20,639 bases of DNA from CAJQQY01 sp964352225 (lineage in GTDB: Bacteria > Bacteroidota > Bacteroidia > Chitinophagales > Saprospiraceae): contig CAYGRM010000081.1 in the NCBI GenBank assembly GCA_964352225.1, positions 1 through 20,639 of the forward strand. Reading direction: 5' to 3'. Positions 1 through 8,169 of the stretch are shown one piece after another. Made by a program: the position numbers and the translations under genes. The notes under the pieces are model-generated. The model saw nothing but the letters and a program-made list of their open reading frames with translations. It searched no databases and had not been told where the DNA came from. Within the stretch, counting starts at the first letter, position 1. Each line of letters starts with the position of its first letter.

Positions 1-17
1 AAAAATCCTGAAAGGGT

Positions 18-55
18 AAGGTCTTGTACATTAACTTGTACAAGACCTTTTTTTT
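18..55 (+). terminator. Rho-independent terminator of an upstream gene
   Basis: A perfect 13-bp stem (18-30 with 37-49) encloses a 6-nt loop and runs into eight T residues at 48-55. The T-run lies only on the plus-strand side, so it ends a plus-strand transcript entering from the left, outside the window. Confidence 0.85.
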
Positions 56-158
56 GACCTAAGCTGAAACCTTTTTGAAGTGTTTTGAAACAAGAAGGAC
101 ATTTTACCATGCTTCGGAGTTTCGGGGTCTCATATTTATTAGCTTTATTGAGTATTTT

Positions 159-166
159 TACATTTG
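159..166 (+). promoter_or_regulatory. Putative Bacteroidota -7 element (TACATTTG)
   Basis: The octamer matches the Bacteroidota sigma-A -7 consensus TAnnTTTG exactly. No clear TTTG -33 element lies 17-23 nt upstream, so support is partial. Transcription would start near 173, which places the ATG at 164 inside the promoter and favours starts at 194 or 218 for the CotH gene. Confidence 0.35.
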
Positions 167-217
167 ATTTTTATTTCAAATAGAATTCTTAAAATGGGCA
201 ACGAAAACTATTTAAGT

Positions 218-2536
218 ATGAAGCTATGTCTTAAGATAATCTATATAATCACTTCCTTTATTATCTTCTTTCCATCTCAATTTAATGGTCAAGTAGTCAT
301 CAACGAATTCATGTCTGATAATGTAACTGCTATTGCAGATCAGGATGGAGAATTTAGTGATTGGATTGAATTATATAATGGTAATAATGATCCAATTAAC
401 CTTTCTAATTTTTCTTTATCAGATGAAAGCAATGAATTAAATAAGTGGAATTTTCCTGAGATAATAATGCAACCACATAGTTTTCTCTTAATATTTGCTT
501 CAGGAAAAGATAGATTAGATATTGCTGATGAGTTACATACTAATTTTAAAATTTCCTCTAGTGGCGAACCACTTTTTTTATCAAATTCCATAGGACAAAT
601 AATTGATCAAATTGATCCCGTAGAATTAACTGAAAACAAATCTTATGGAAGATCTCCTGATGGTTCCATTAATCTTTTTCCCTTCCTTTTTACAACTCCA
701 AATAACTCTAACAATTTAAATAATCAATTAACTTTTGAATTCAAAGGTGGATTTTATACTGATTCATTTTTCCAAAAAATTACATCATTAACTGGGGATA
801 CAATTTACTATACACTTGATGGAAGTATTCCAACAAACAGTTCCACAATTTTTTCAGATTCGCTCTTGATAGATTATAAATATTCAGCTGATAATGTAAT
901 ATCAAATATTTCAACAACTCCTGAACAATCATTGATTAGTTACAAAGCATGGGAAGCTCCAAATTATAAAATAGACAAAGCAAACATTTTAAGATGTGCT
1001 ACCTATAAAAATGGTTTACGAACAAGTGAAATTTACACACAGACCTATGTAGTAGATAGTGTTATTTTCGAAAAATATGAGATACCAGTAATTTCACTAA
1101 TTACTGATCCTGATAATCTTTTTGGCCATAACAAAGGGATTTATGTTCCAGGCGAAAATTATAGTACAGATGATCCAGCTTGGACAGGAAATTATTTTCA
1201 ACGTGGAGAGTTATGGGAAAGACCTGTGCATATAGAATATTTTGAGAAAGATGGAAGTCTTGGATTTGCTCAAGATGCAGGAATAAGAATCCATGGAGGT
1301 AAGACGCGACAAGGTGCTCAAAAGTCATTTAAGTTATATGCTAGAGATGATTATGGCAAAAAATATTTTGATTACAGTTTGATGCCGCATCGACCGCACG
1401 ACAGATATAAAAGATTTACACTCCAAACTACTTTTGGTTCTTGGGAGAATGCAATAGTTAGCGATGTTTTGGCTCATGAAATTGCAAGAGAAATTGGGAT
1501 AGACTATTTGGATTATAGACCAGTTGCGGTTTTTATCAATGGTGAATATTGGGGGATCCAAATTATCCGAGATAAAATTGATGAACGTTATGTGGCATAC
1601 AGTAATAACCTAAAGGAAGACTCGGTTGAGATAAGAGGATTTTACAATGTTCCCTTTTTGTATTTGACAGTATTTGTGGATGAAAATGATATGACCGATA
1701 CCGAGAATTATGAATATGTAAAAACCAAAATAGACATAGATAACTTCATCGATTATCATATCCTACAAATGTATCTTAGAAATTTTGACTGGCCAGCAAA
1801 TAACATTGATGCATGGAAAGAAAAAAATGAAAATGGAAAATGGAAATGGTTGTTCTATGATGTTGATGCTGCTTTTGGGAATTACAATGCTAATATGTTT
1901 AATCATATGACGCCAACCGATTCGTCAATAATTTGGCCGAACTCATTGGGTTCAACATTATTGTTTAGAAAGTTAGTTCAAAATCAGGATTTTAAAAATC
2001 AATTTATAGCGAGGTATGCTGAGCTTTTAAATAACAATTTTCAAAAAGAACCACTTATTGAAAAACTAAAAAAATTAGAGAAACTATTTGAACCAGAAAT
2101 GCCCCGACATATCAAAAGATGGAATTATTATGAAAGTATTTCTGATTGGAGAGACACGCTCAATAATACGATTGTCAATTTTATAGAAAATCGACCATGT
2201 GCTGTTGAAAAACACCTAACAGGATTCTTTAACCTTTCAACATTTAATTTTCAATGTATGGAGGGGAATATGATAGATTCGAAAATTAAAATTCTACTCG
2301 CCCCAAATCCGAATAGTGGCAATTTTTATATTTATAATAATTTCTCTGAGGATATTTCGGGAGAGGTAATACTAACTGATATTTTAGGAAGAACAGTTTA
2401 CACTAAGAGTGATGTGTTTTTACCCAAAGATGAAAAACTATATTTTGATTTTTCTTATCTACCCAATAATACATACATCTTGATTTTTAATAATCAAGAT
2501 TTTAAAGAGGCGAAAAAATTTATACTATTTAATTAG
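218..2536 (+). CDS. Secreted lamin-tail / CotH kinase family protein with T9SS sorting domain
   Basis: About 772 aa. A classical signal peptide (MKLCLKIIY then a hydrophobic stretch ending near NGQ) sets the start at 218; in-frame ATGs at 164 and 194 would put 18 or 8 extra residues before it. Order: lamin-tail domain (about residues 26-130, with VVINEFMSDN, DWIELYNG and SLSD), a chitobiase-C-terminal-like segment (about 175-270, with YYTLDGSIPT), a CotH kinase-like domain (about 285-570, with IRIHGGKTRQGAQKSFKLYA, INGEYWGIQIIRDKIDE and WKWLFYDVDAAFG), and a C-terminal T9SS type A sorting domain (starting LLAPNPNSGNF). CotH of Bacillus spores is a protein kinase; whether this secreted copy phosphorylates anything is unknown. 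The product should be exported by Sec and then attached or released by T9SS. No terminator is evident before the next gene. Confidence 0.88.
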   Translation: MKLCLKIIYIITSFIIFFPSQFNGQVVINEFMSDNVTAIADQDGEFSDWIELYNGNNDPINLSNFSLSDESNELNKWNFPEIIMQPHSFLLIFASGKDRLDIADELHTNFKISSSGEPLFLSNSIGQIIDQIDPVELTENKSYGRSPDGSINLFPFLFTTPNNSNNLNNQLTFEFKGGFYTDSFFQKITSLTGDTIYYTLDGSIPTNSSTIFSDSLLIDYKYSADNVISNISTTPEQSLISYKAWEAPNYKIDKANILRCATYKNGLRTSEIYTQTYVVDSVIFEKYEIPVISLITDPDNLFGHNKGIYVPGENYSTDDPAWTGNYFQRGELWERPVHIEYFEKDGSLGFAQDAGIRIHGGKTRQGAQKSFKLYARDDYGKKYFDYSLMPHRPHDRYKRFTLQTTFGSWENAIVSDVLAHEIAREIGIDYLDYRPVAVFINGEYWGIQIIRDKIDERYVAYSNNLKEDSVEIRGFYNVPFLYLTVFVDENDMTDTENYEYVKTKIDIDNFIDYHILQMYLRNFDWPANNIDAWKEKNENGKWKWLFYDVDAAFGNYNANMFNHMTPTDSSIIWPNSLGSTLLFRKLVQNQDFKNQFIARYAELLNNNFQKEPLIEKLKKLEKLFEPEMPRHIKRWNYYESISDWRDTLNNTIVNFIENRPCAVEKHLTGFFNLSTFNFQCMEGNMIDSKIKILLAPNPNSGNFYIYNNFSEDISGEVILTDILGRTVYTKSDVFLPKDEKLYFDFSYLPNNTYILIFNNQDFKEAKKFILFN

Positions 2537-2609
2537 ACCGCTTTCCAATAAAACATTCCTAACCAATTTGTAAGTAACTTTTTTATATCTTTTTTCTTTT
2601 AAAAAAACT

Positions 2610-2617
2610 TAAATTTG
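2610..2617 (+). promoter_or_regulatory. Putative -7 element (TAAATTTG)
   Basis: The octamer matches TAnnTTTG and lies 70 nt before the ATG at 2688. No -33 TTTG is found at the usual spacing; the nearest TTTG (2567-2570) is about 39 nt away. It may drive the membrane protein and the helicase gene 18 nt behind it. Confidence 0.35.
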
Positions 2618-2687
2618 CCATCCTTGTTAGAAAGCTAGAAAATCATTAAAAAAAACAATTATTATTTTTTAGCTAAGTAAATTAGAT

Positions 2688-3158
2688 ATGAACAAAGAAC
2701 AATCTTTATCTCTTCGAATGGAATTAGTATGGTGGATTTTTACGGCCGTAGTTGTATTTGCTATTTTATTTCCAATCATAAAAAACGTAGATGATTATCC
2801 ATTCTTACTTCCAAATATTCTTTTTATTGTTGTCTTTATCACTTTCGCTAGGTATATTTTTTTATTAAAACATACCTTTCTTGCTAATAGACAAATATTA
2901 AAAGTGATTATTTTTTTCCTTTGCTTACCATTATTTTCATATTTAGTCAATGAATTGACAAGTGTGCGATCATATTTAGATGAACAAGGAATTGATACTC
3001 TGGTGAAAAATTTATCTTATGAAAATCATTGGAGCTTTGCTAATTATGTGAAAACAGAAATGTACTTTTTTGGTGCAGCAAGTCTGGTTGTCACGGCTTT
3101 GCTTCCTCTGAGATTATTACTTTCCGTTTGGCGAAATAGAAATAGAGGAACAGTTTAA
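2688..3158 (+). CDS. Small four-helix integral membrane protein of unknown function
   Basis: 156 aa, family not recognised. Hydrophobic segments lie at about residues 13-30, 40-60, 70-88 and 125-145, with a polar, partly charged stretch (about 90-122) between the third and fourth helices and a basic tail (WRNRNRGTV). There is no signal peptide and no catalytic motif. The ATG at 2688 follows an A/T-rich leader, as is usual in Bacteroidota. The helicase gene starts 18 nt after its stop on the same strand, so the two are probably co-transcribed, but nothing in the sequence links their functions. Confidence 0.75.
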   Translation: MNKEQSLSLRMELVWWIFTAVVVFAILFPIIKNVDDYPFLLPNILFIVVFITFARYIFLLKHTFLANRQILKVIIFFLCLPLFSYLVNELTSVRSYLDEQGIDTLVKNLSYENHWSFANYVKTEMYFFGAASLVVTALLPLRLLLSVWRNRNRGTV

Positions 3159-3176
3159 AACCATAAAACATATTTG

Positions 3177-4586
3177 ATGAAATCTTATTTGCAAGAATTG
3201 AATGATGTACAAAGAGCCGCAGTTACAAATACTGATGGCCCTGTTTTAGTGATTGCCGGACCTGGTTCGGGAAAAACTAGAGTATTGACTTATCGGATTG
3301 CACATTTGATTGAAGAAGGGGTTGCACCTTGGGAAATTTTAGCGCTGACTTTCACCAATAAGTCCGCTCGTGAAATGAAAGCGAGGATTGAAAAAGTGGT
3401 AGGAGAAAAAGCGAGTAGAGTTTGGGCAGGAACCTTTCACTCCATTTTTGCTAGAATTTTAAGAGTAGAGGCAGATAAACTTGGTTACGCTTCAAGCTTT
3501 ACTATTTATGATACAGATGATTCCAAAAGTCTTTTGACTTCGATCATCAAAGAGATGAATTTGGATACAAAAGTTTATGCAGCCAATGGTGTTCGAAGCA
3601 GGATTTCTTCCGCAAAGAGTAATTTGATTACGCCAATTGCATATAAGGATAATAAAGAATTGATCCTCCAAGATAAAATGAGTAAGCGTCCATATATCCA
3701 TGCTATTTATGCAAAATATGTGGAAAGATGTCAAAAGGCAGGAGCCATGGATTTTGATGATTTGCTTTTTCAAATGTTCAGGTTACTTCATCAAAATCCT
3801 GATGATGTTGTCGAAAAATATCGTCACAGGTTTAAGTATCTTTTGGTTGATGAGTTTCAGGATACCAATTATTTGCAATATGCAATTATTAAAAAATTGG
3901 TGCGATATCAAGGAAGTCCTGAAAATATTTGTGTGGTTGGTGATGATGCACAAAGTATTTATGCTTTCCGTGGGGCAACAATTGATAATATTTTAGATTT
4001 TGAAAAGGAGTTTAAAAATCTAAAAATATTCAAGTTAGAGCAAAATTATCGTTCTACTGAACACATTGTTCAAGCAGCTAATGAATTGATCAGAAATAAC
4101 CAAAAACAAATTCCTAAAAAGATTTGGTCTGATCGAGGTGCCGGACAGAAAATTCAAGTTATCCAAGCCATCACAGATAAAGAAGAAGGAAAACGAGTTG
4201 CAGATGTGATCTTGGAGCAAAAAAATAGATTTCACTTAAAGAATAATGAAATTGCAATTTTGTATAGAACAAATTCGCAATCAAGAATTTTTGAAGAATA
4301 TTTAAGACGATATAATATTCCTTATAAAGTGTTTGGTGGACTTTCTTTTTATCAAAGGAAAGAAGTAAAAGACTTGTTAGGTTATCTTCGATTGACAATC
4401 AACAAGCGAGATGAAGAAGCACTCAAACGGATTTTAAATTACCCACGACGAGGAATCGGAAAGACGACGATTGACAAAATTTCAGCGATGGCTGCCGAGA
4501 CGGGGAAGACCATGTGGGAGTGCTTGCAATTAGATCAAGCAAGCGTCAAGGCAAAGCGGCAATCAACAAATTTGATAAAGCAATAA
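3177..4586 (+). CDS. uvrD: UvrD/PcrA-type superfamily 1 DNA helicase, N-terminal part (frameshifted)
   Basis: Helicase core part of a 3'-5' SF1A repair helicase. Visible: Q motif (LNDVQRAAV, about residues 7-15), Walker A (AGPGSGKT, residues 27-34), motif Ia (LTFTNKSAREM), Walker B/motif II (LLVDEFQDTNYLQ, about 222-234), motif III (VVGDDAQSIYAFRGA) and motif IV (LEQNYRST). The ATG at 3177 is preferred over the TTG at 3174. Homology stops near 4550, where the frame runs out of register into a short unrelated tail (AKRQSTNLIKQ). The rest of the enzyme continues in another frame to 5458. Restoring one base gives a 760-aa protein, the normal size for UvrD/PcrA. No other inactivating change is seen, so a sequencing or assembly error, or a very recent mutation, is likelier than an old pseudogene. 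Confidence 0.9.
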   Translation: MKSYLQELNDVQRAAVTNTDGPVLVIAGPGSGKTRVLTYRIAHLIEEGVAPWEILALTFTNKSAREMKARIEKVVGEKASRVWAGTFHSIFARILRVEADKLGYASSFTIYDTDDSKSLLTSIIKEMNLDTKVYAANGVRSRISSAKSNLITPIAYKDNKELILQDKMSKRPYIHAIYAKYVERCQKAGAMDFDDLLFQMFRLLHQNPDDVVEKYRHRFKYLLVDEFQDTNYLQYAIIKKLVRYQGSPENICVVGDDAQSIYAFRGATIDNILDFEKEFKNLKIFKLEQNYRSTEHIVQAANELIRNNQKQIPKKIWSDRGAGQKIQVIQAITDKEEGKRVADVILEQKNRFHLKNNEIAILYRTNSQSRIFEEYLRRYNIPYKVFGGLSFYQRKEVKDLLGYLRLTINKRDEEALKRILNYPRRGIGKTTIDKISAMAAETGKTMWECLQLDQASVKAKRQSTNLIKQ

Positions 4587-5458
4587 TGAGTTTTACTCGA
4601 AAAGCCGAAAACTCAAATGCTTACGAAGTAGCGATTCATGTGGCAAAAAATAGTGGACTACTTGCTGAGATGCAAAAAGATCAATCGCTCGAAGGATTAG
4701 GAAGAATAGAAAATGTAAATGCATTGTTAGATGGAGTGAAAGAGTTTGTAGAAAATGATGAAATCCTTGATGAAGCTACGTTGCCTGATAAAACCTTGAC
4801 AAGTTATTTGCAAAATATTGCTTTGCATACCGATATGGACACGCAAGAAGATGAAACCGAATTTGTTACTTTGATGTCCGTTCACTCTGCGAAAGGGTTG
4901 GAGTTTAAATCAGTTTTTGTCGTTGGTTTGGAAGAGAATTTATTTCCATCATTTATGTCAATGGAAAGTAAAGAAGGATTGGATGAAGAGCGCAGGTTAT
5001 TTTATGTAGCAATTACCAGAGCAGAACAATATTTGACCTTATCTTTTGCCAGAGGGAGATACAAATTTGGAAAACTAAGAAATGATCAACCAAGTCGATT
5101 CTTAAATGAAATTTCTCCGCAGCATTTCGACACTTCATTGAGTGTCGGTGGAAGTATGAGCGTTGGTTCAGGTACAGGTAGAAGTGCCGAGCGATTGACT
5201 TCCGGAGTGAAAGGAAACTTCAAAAAAAGAGGTACGGTGGTCGCTCCTAAATTTGCAGTTGACCCAAGTACTTTCAAGCCTGATTCACCTTCTAAGGTTC
5301 AGGCAGGGATGAAGGTTTTGCATTTGAGATTTGGAGAAGGCAAAGTGATTAGCATTGATGGAGCAGTCGATAATCGAGTAGCTACGATTATGTTTCAAGG
5401 AATAGAAAGTCCAGAGCGAAGGATTATGTTGAAGTATGCGAAGTTGCAGATATTGTAA
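4514..5458 (+). CDS. uvrD: UvrD/PcrA-type DNA helicase, C-terminal part (frameshifted)
   Basis: Continues the helicase in another frame. The first 12 or so residues (MGVLAIRSSKRQ) overlap the upstream frame and are not authentic; homology begins at about GKAAINKFDKAIMSF. It carries motif V (TLMSVHSAKGLEFKSVFVVG), motif VI (EERRLFYVAITRAEQYLTLS), a low-complexity Ser/Gly linker, and a C-terminal module (MKVLHLRFGEGKV to KYAKLQIL) resembling the Tudor-like domain of PcrA that contacts RNA polymerase. The TAA stop at 5456-5458 overlaps the first base of the left arm of the 50-bp inverted repeat. As annotated this half has no Walker A and could not work alone. Confidence 0.88.
   Translation: MGVLAIRSSKRQGKAAINKFDKAIMSFTRKAENSNAYEVAIHVAKNSGLLAEMQKDQSLEGLGRIENVNALLDGVKEFVENDEILDEATLPDKTLTSYLQNIALHTDMDTQEDETEFVTLMSVHSAKGLEFKSVFVVGLEENLFPSFMSMESKEGLDEERRLFYVAITRAEQYLTLSFARGRYKFGKLRNDQPSRFLNEISPQHFDTSLSVGGSMSVGSGTGRSAERLTSGVKGNFKKRGTVVAPKFAVDPSTFKPDSPSKVQAGMKVLHLRFGEGKVISIDGAVDNRVATIMFQGIESPERRIMLKYAKLQIL
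4547..4551 (+). other. Frameshift site in uvrD (apparent loss of one base)
   Basis: The upstream frame reads A-S-V-K into CAAGG and the downstream frame reads G-K-A-A-I-N-K-F out of it. One extra A here (CAAAGG) would join them as SVKGKAAINKF and give 2283 nt, an exact multiple of three. A short A-run is a typical place for a one-base indel. Confidence 0.8.
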
Positions 5459-5643
5459 AACCCCTGTCCCCTACCATGCCTGCCGGCAGGCAGGAAGGGG
5501 AACGATAAAATTGTTTTTATTTTAAATTAACAAAATCTACTTTCAATTGATTTAATTGTAAATAAATGCTGCGATCAAAAACGAACTTAACTCTATCGTT
5601 CCCCTTCCTGCCTGCCGGCAGGCATGGTAGGGGACAGGGGTTT
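5458..5643. repeat. REPIN-like element: perfect 50-bp inverted repeat with 86-bp spacer
   Basis: The left arm (5458-5507) and right arm (5594-5643) are exact reverse complements over 50 bp. The arms are GC-rich (31 of 50), unlike their surroundings, and each contains the 16-bp palindrome TGCCTGCCGGCAGGCA. The spacer 5508-5593 is very AT-rich and codes for nothing. The element lies where the helicase and glycosyltransferase genes converge. It starts in the helicase stop codon and runs into the 3' end of the glycosyltransferase gene. Paired palindromic repeats in inverted orientation fit the REP/REPIN plan, which in other bacteria is moved by RAYT transposases; no RAYT gene is in this window. 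It may also act as a bidirectional transcription barrier. Confidence 0.85.
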
Positions 5644-7110
5644 CAATCTTAGCAAAACTCTTGAATCAAATTTTTTCACCACCTCATATTTCTCAATACT
5701 AATTTCTGGGAACCAACTTTCCTCGATGTAATAATAATCATAAAATTCATCTTTAGAAAGCTGTTCCAACCTCACCATATCTACTTGATCTTCAAGTTTC
5801 CAAATTTTTTCATAGTAATGAAAAGACGGGGAATTCCACGAACGAATTCCAAAAGTTACTTTCCTTTTAGGTTTTTCATTTTCCAAAAAATAGGTAATCA
5901 CATCTTTAGTATTGGTATCAAACCACCATTCTCTGACTGTAAACGTATTGGCACATCTTGAAAAATGATAAGAGTAGGCGAAAAGTGGAATTAGGCAAAG
6001 ACTTAATTGTAGCCATTTTTTTTTGTCAAAAAAACTAAAAAAGAAAATTGGAAGGATGGAGAAAAGGGGGAAATAAATTAAAGCAGTTCGATCCGCTAGA
6101 AAAGGAGTGCCCAATAAATGAAACTGAGCAATTGTGCTCCAACAAGCAATCGTAAATAAAATTCCAAAAACAAAAGCTCCCGTAATTCTATTGCCTACCT
6201 GCTCGGTAGAAAGGTTAATTTTTTTCGAAAAAAGTTTTTTAGACGAATAAAAAATCACACTTAAATAAGTAATTAACGCAATCCCAAATAAAACCTCTGG
6301 GAAATCTAATCCAAAATATCTTTTCCCAAAAAGACTTTGATTAATTAGTGAAAGAACGGTATCATTATAAAAACTTCCTCTCTCTCCATAAAATTCATTG
6401 TTAGCACTAACTCTTGAAATAGGGTAGACTAGAAGTGCAAACAAGGCAATACTCGTCAGAATTGCTGCAGTATTTTTTTTCAAAAAATAAATTAGGACGG
6501 AAGTATCAATTTTATTTTTCAAAAAATCGCGAAGGAATATGAAATTAAACGCTACAATTAACGCTAAAAAATAATTCAATGCAATTAGAATACTATAGAC
6601 GGAAAGCCCTGCGAAAATAAATGACCAATTGATATATTTATTTTTTTTCTCTTCAACATAACGATATAAATAAAACATGCTAGCCATCATCAACCCCCAG
6701 CTCAAACTATAGCCACGCGCTAACCCGAAGAAATCCATAAAATATGGATTAAGATGTAACAATACTATTCCGGTCAAAATAACAATAGTTTTATGACTAA
6801 TTGAATGAATTAATTTGAAGGAAAAAAAAATGTAAAGGAAGTGACCAAAAAGGGAAGGAAGTCGAACTGAGAAATCAGAATCTCCCAAAATCCAAGTACT
6901 CAACCTAATTAAAAGCGTATTTAAAAAATGATTATTGGTATTGATAGGATTATTTAGAAAAACATCTTTTAGTGGAACCTGAACGTAAACTAAAAAGGTC
7001 GTTGCTTCATCAATAGTCATTGGAACTTTTACTGCTCGAAGGGTCGAGTAGGAAAGAAGCAGAATTCCTGCAATCCAAAAAATGAATTGATGTAATTTAT
7101 CTTTTGACAA
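5593..7110 (-). CDS. GT-C fold membrane glycosyltransferase (family 39-like)
   Basis: 505 aa with about ten hydrophobic segments. The first extracytoplasmic loop has the acidic motif expected of GT-C enzymes (MTIDEATTF, about residues 31-39), followed by NNHFLNTLLIRLS and SVRLPSLFGHFLY, typical of PMT/ArnT-like proteins. These use polyprenyl-phosphate sugars on the periplasmic side; donor and acceptor cannot be read here. The start is TTG (7108-7110): the frame is closed just upstream by a stop, there is no in-frame ATG before it, and the next ATG would remove the first helix. The last 16 residues (KPLSPTMPAGRQEGER) are encoded wholly by the right arm of the 50-bp inverted repeat, so the native C-terminus was probably near VLLRL. 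It is divergent from queG. Confidence 0.85.
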   Translation of the reverse strand: MSKDKLHQFIFWIAGILLLSYSTLRAVKVPMTIDEATTFLVYVQVPLKDVFLNNPINTNNHFLNTLLIRLSTWILGDSDFSVRLPSLFGHFLYIFFSFKLIHSISHKTIVILTGIVLLHLNPYFMDFFGLARGYSLSWGLMMASMFYLYRYVEEKKNKYINWSFIFAGLSVYSILIALNYFLALIVAFNFIFLRDFLKNKIDTSVLIYFLKKNTAAILTSIALFALLVYPISRVSANNEFYGERGSFYNDTVLSLINQSLFGKRYFGLDFPEVLFGIALITYLSVIFYSSKKLFSKKINLSTEQVGNRITGAFVFGILFTIACWSTIAQFHLLGTPFLADRTALIYFPLFSILPIFFFSFFDKKKWLQLSLCLIPLFAYSYHFSRCANTFTVREWWFDTNTKDVITYFLENEKPKRKVTFGIRSWNSPSFHYYEKIWKLEDQVDMVRLEQLSKDEFYDYYYIEESWFPEISIEKYEVVKKFDSRVLLRLKPLSPTMPAGRQEGER

Positions 7111-7146
7111 AATTATTCTAGGTTAATTTTTTTGCAAAATATCATT

Positions 7147-7154
7147 TACTTTTG
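7147..7154 (+). promoter_or_regulatory. Putative -7 element of queG (TACTTTTG)
   Basis: Matches TAnnTTTG and sits 36 nt upstream of the queG ATG. A TTTG at 7131-7134 is only 12 nt before it, closer than the usual 17-23, so the -33 assignment is doubtful. Confidence 0.4.
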
Positions 7155-7189
7155 GAATCAAAGAATGAACAAGAAATAGATTTTTCAAA

Positions 7190-8116
7190 ATGAATATTAA
7201 TAGTCGAACACAGTTGGTCAAAGAAGCTGCCTACAAATTAGGCTTTGAATTCGTAGGAATTGCCAAGGCGGAAAAGATGGAAGAAGAATCTAGAAATTTA
7301 GAAAAATGGCTCAAAAGTGGGATGCATGGAAAAATGCAGTATATGGAAAATCATTTTGAGAAAAGAACAGATCCCACCAAACTAGTGGAAGGTTCAAAAT
7401 CTGTAATTACATTGTTATATAATTATTTTCCAGCAGAACAACAAGAAGATCCTACGGTTCAGAAACTAGCAAAATATGCTTATGGTAAAGATTATCACTT
7501 TGTCATTAAGGATAAATTAAAAACGTTTTTGGAAATTATTCGGACTGAAATAGGAGAGGTAGACGGAAGATGTTTTGTGGATTCAGCTCCTGTTTTAGAG
7601 AGAGATTGGGCGAAGCGAAGTGGATTGGGGTGGATAGGAAAAAATACTTTATTGATTCATCCCAAACGAGGTTCTTTCTTTTTTTTAGCAGAGCTAATTA
7701 TAGATTTGGTATTGGAATCGGATGGCCCGATTAAAGATTACTGTGGACGTTGCACCCGTTGTATTGATGCTTGTCCTACTGAAGCTATTTCACCAGAAGG
7801 ATATGTTCTAGATGGAAGTAAATGTATTTCTTATTTTACGATTGAACTGAAAGAATCTATTCCCGAAAGTTATAAAGGTAAATTTGAGAATTGGATGTTT
7901 GGTTGTGATATTTGTCAGGATGTATGTCCATGGAATCGTTTTTCACAAAAACATAATGAACCAGAATTTGATCCACATCCAGATTTATTAAAGATGAAAA
8001 AAGAAGATTGGGAGGAAATTACCAAGGAAGTTTTTCAAAAAATATTTAAGAAATCTGCCGTCAAAAGAACAAAATTTGACGGGCTGAAAAGGAATATTGA
8101 TTTTCTTAAAAAATAA
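7190..8116 (+). CDS. queG: Epoxyqueuosine reductase QueG
   Basis: 308 aa. Catalyses the last step of queuosine synthesis, reducing epoxyqueuosine to queuosine in tRNAs with GUN anticodons, using cobalamin and two [4Fe-4S] clusters. The N-terminal half is the DUF1730-type cobalamin-binding region, with DSAPVLERDWAKRSGLGWIG (about residues 131-150) holding the conserved catalytic Asp (D131). A ferredoxin-like part follows: C185-x2-C188-x2-C191-x3-C195, then C212, then C239-x2-C242-x3-C246-P. The eight Cys are the usual ligand set. It lacks the C-terminal HEAT-like extension of longer QueG proteins, as many Bacteroidota copies do. The ATG at 7190 follows an A-rich leader. It appears monocistronic, with its stop inside the 5' base of a terminator. 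Confidence 0.95.
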   Translation: MNINSRTQLVKEAAYKLGFEFVGIAKAEKMEEESRNLEKWLKSGMHGKMQYMENHFEKRTDPTKLVEGSKSVITLLYNYFPAEQQEDPTVQKLAKYAYGKDYHFVIKDKLKTFLEIIRTEIGEVDGRCFVDSAPVLERDWAKRSGLGWIGKNTLLIHPKRGSFFFLAELIIDLVLESDGPIKDYCGRCTRCIDACPTEAISPEGYVLDGSKCISYFTIELKESIPESYKGKFENWMFGCDICQDVCPWNRFSQKHNEPEFDPHPDLLKMKKEDWEEITKEVFQKIFKKSAVKRTKFDGLKRNIDFLKK

Positions 8117-8154
8117 AAGGGTTGTTAATTCTAATGAACTAACAACCCTTTTAT
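8113..8154. terminator. Terminator hairpin between queG and the response regulator
   Basis: A 15-bp perfect stem (8113-8127 with 8140-8154) with a 12-nt loop. It begins within the queG stop codon and ends 16 nt from the stop of the convergent response regulator gene. A-rich and T-rich stem ends allow it to work on both strands. Confidence 0.85.
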
Positions 8155-8169
8155 TTCTTGTAAAATTGC

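Noticed and set aside
164..217. Upstream start (164) for the CotH gene
   Set aside because: It would put 18 polar residues before the signal peptide and overlaps a -7 element.
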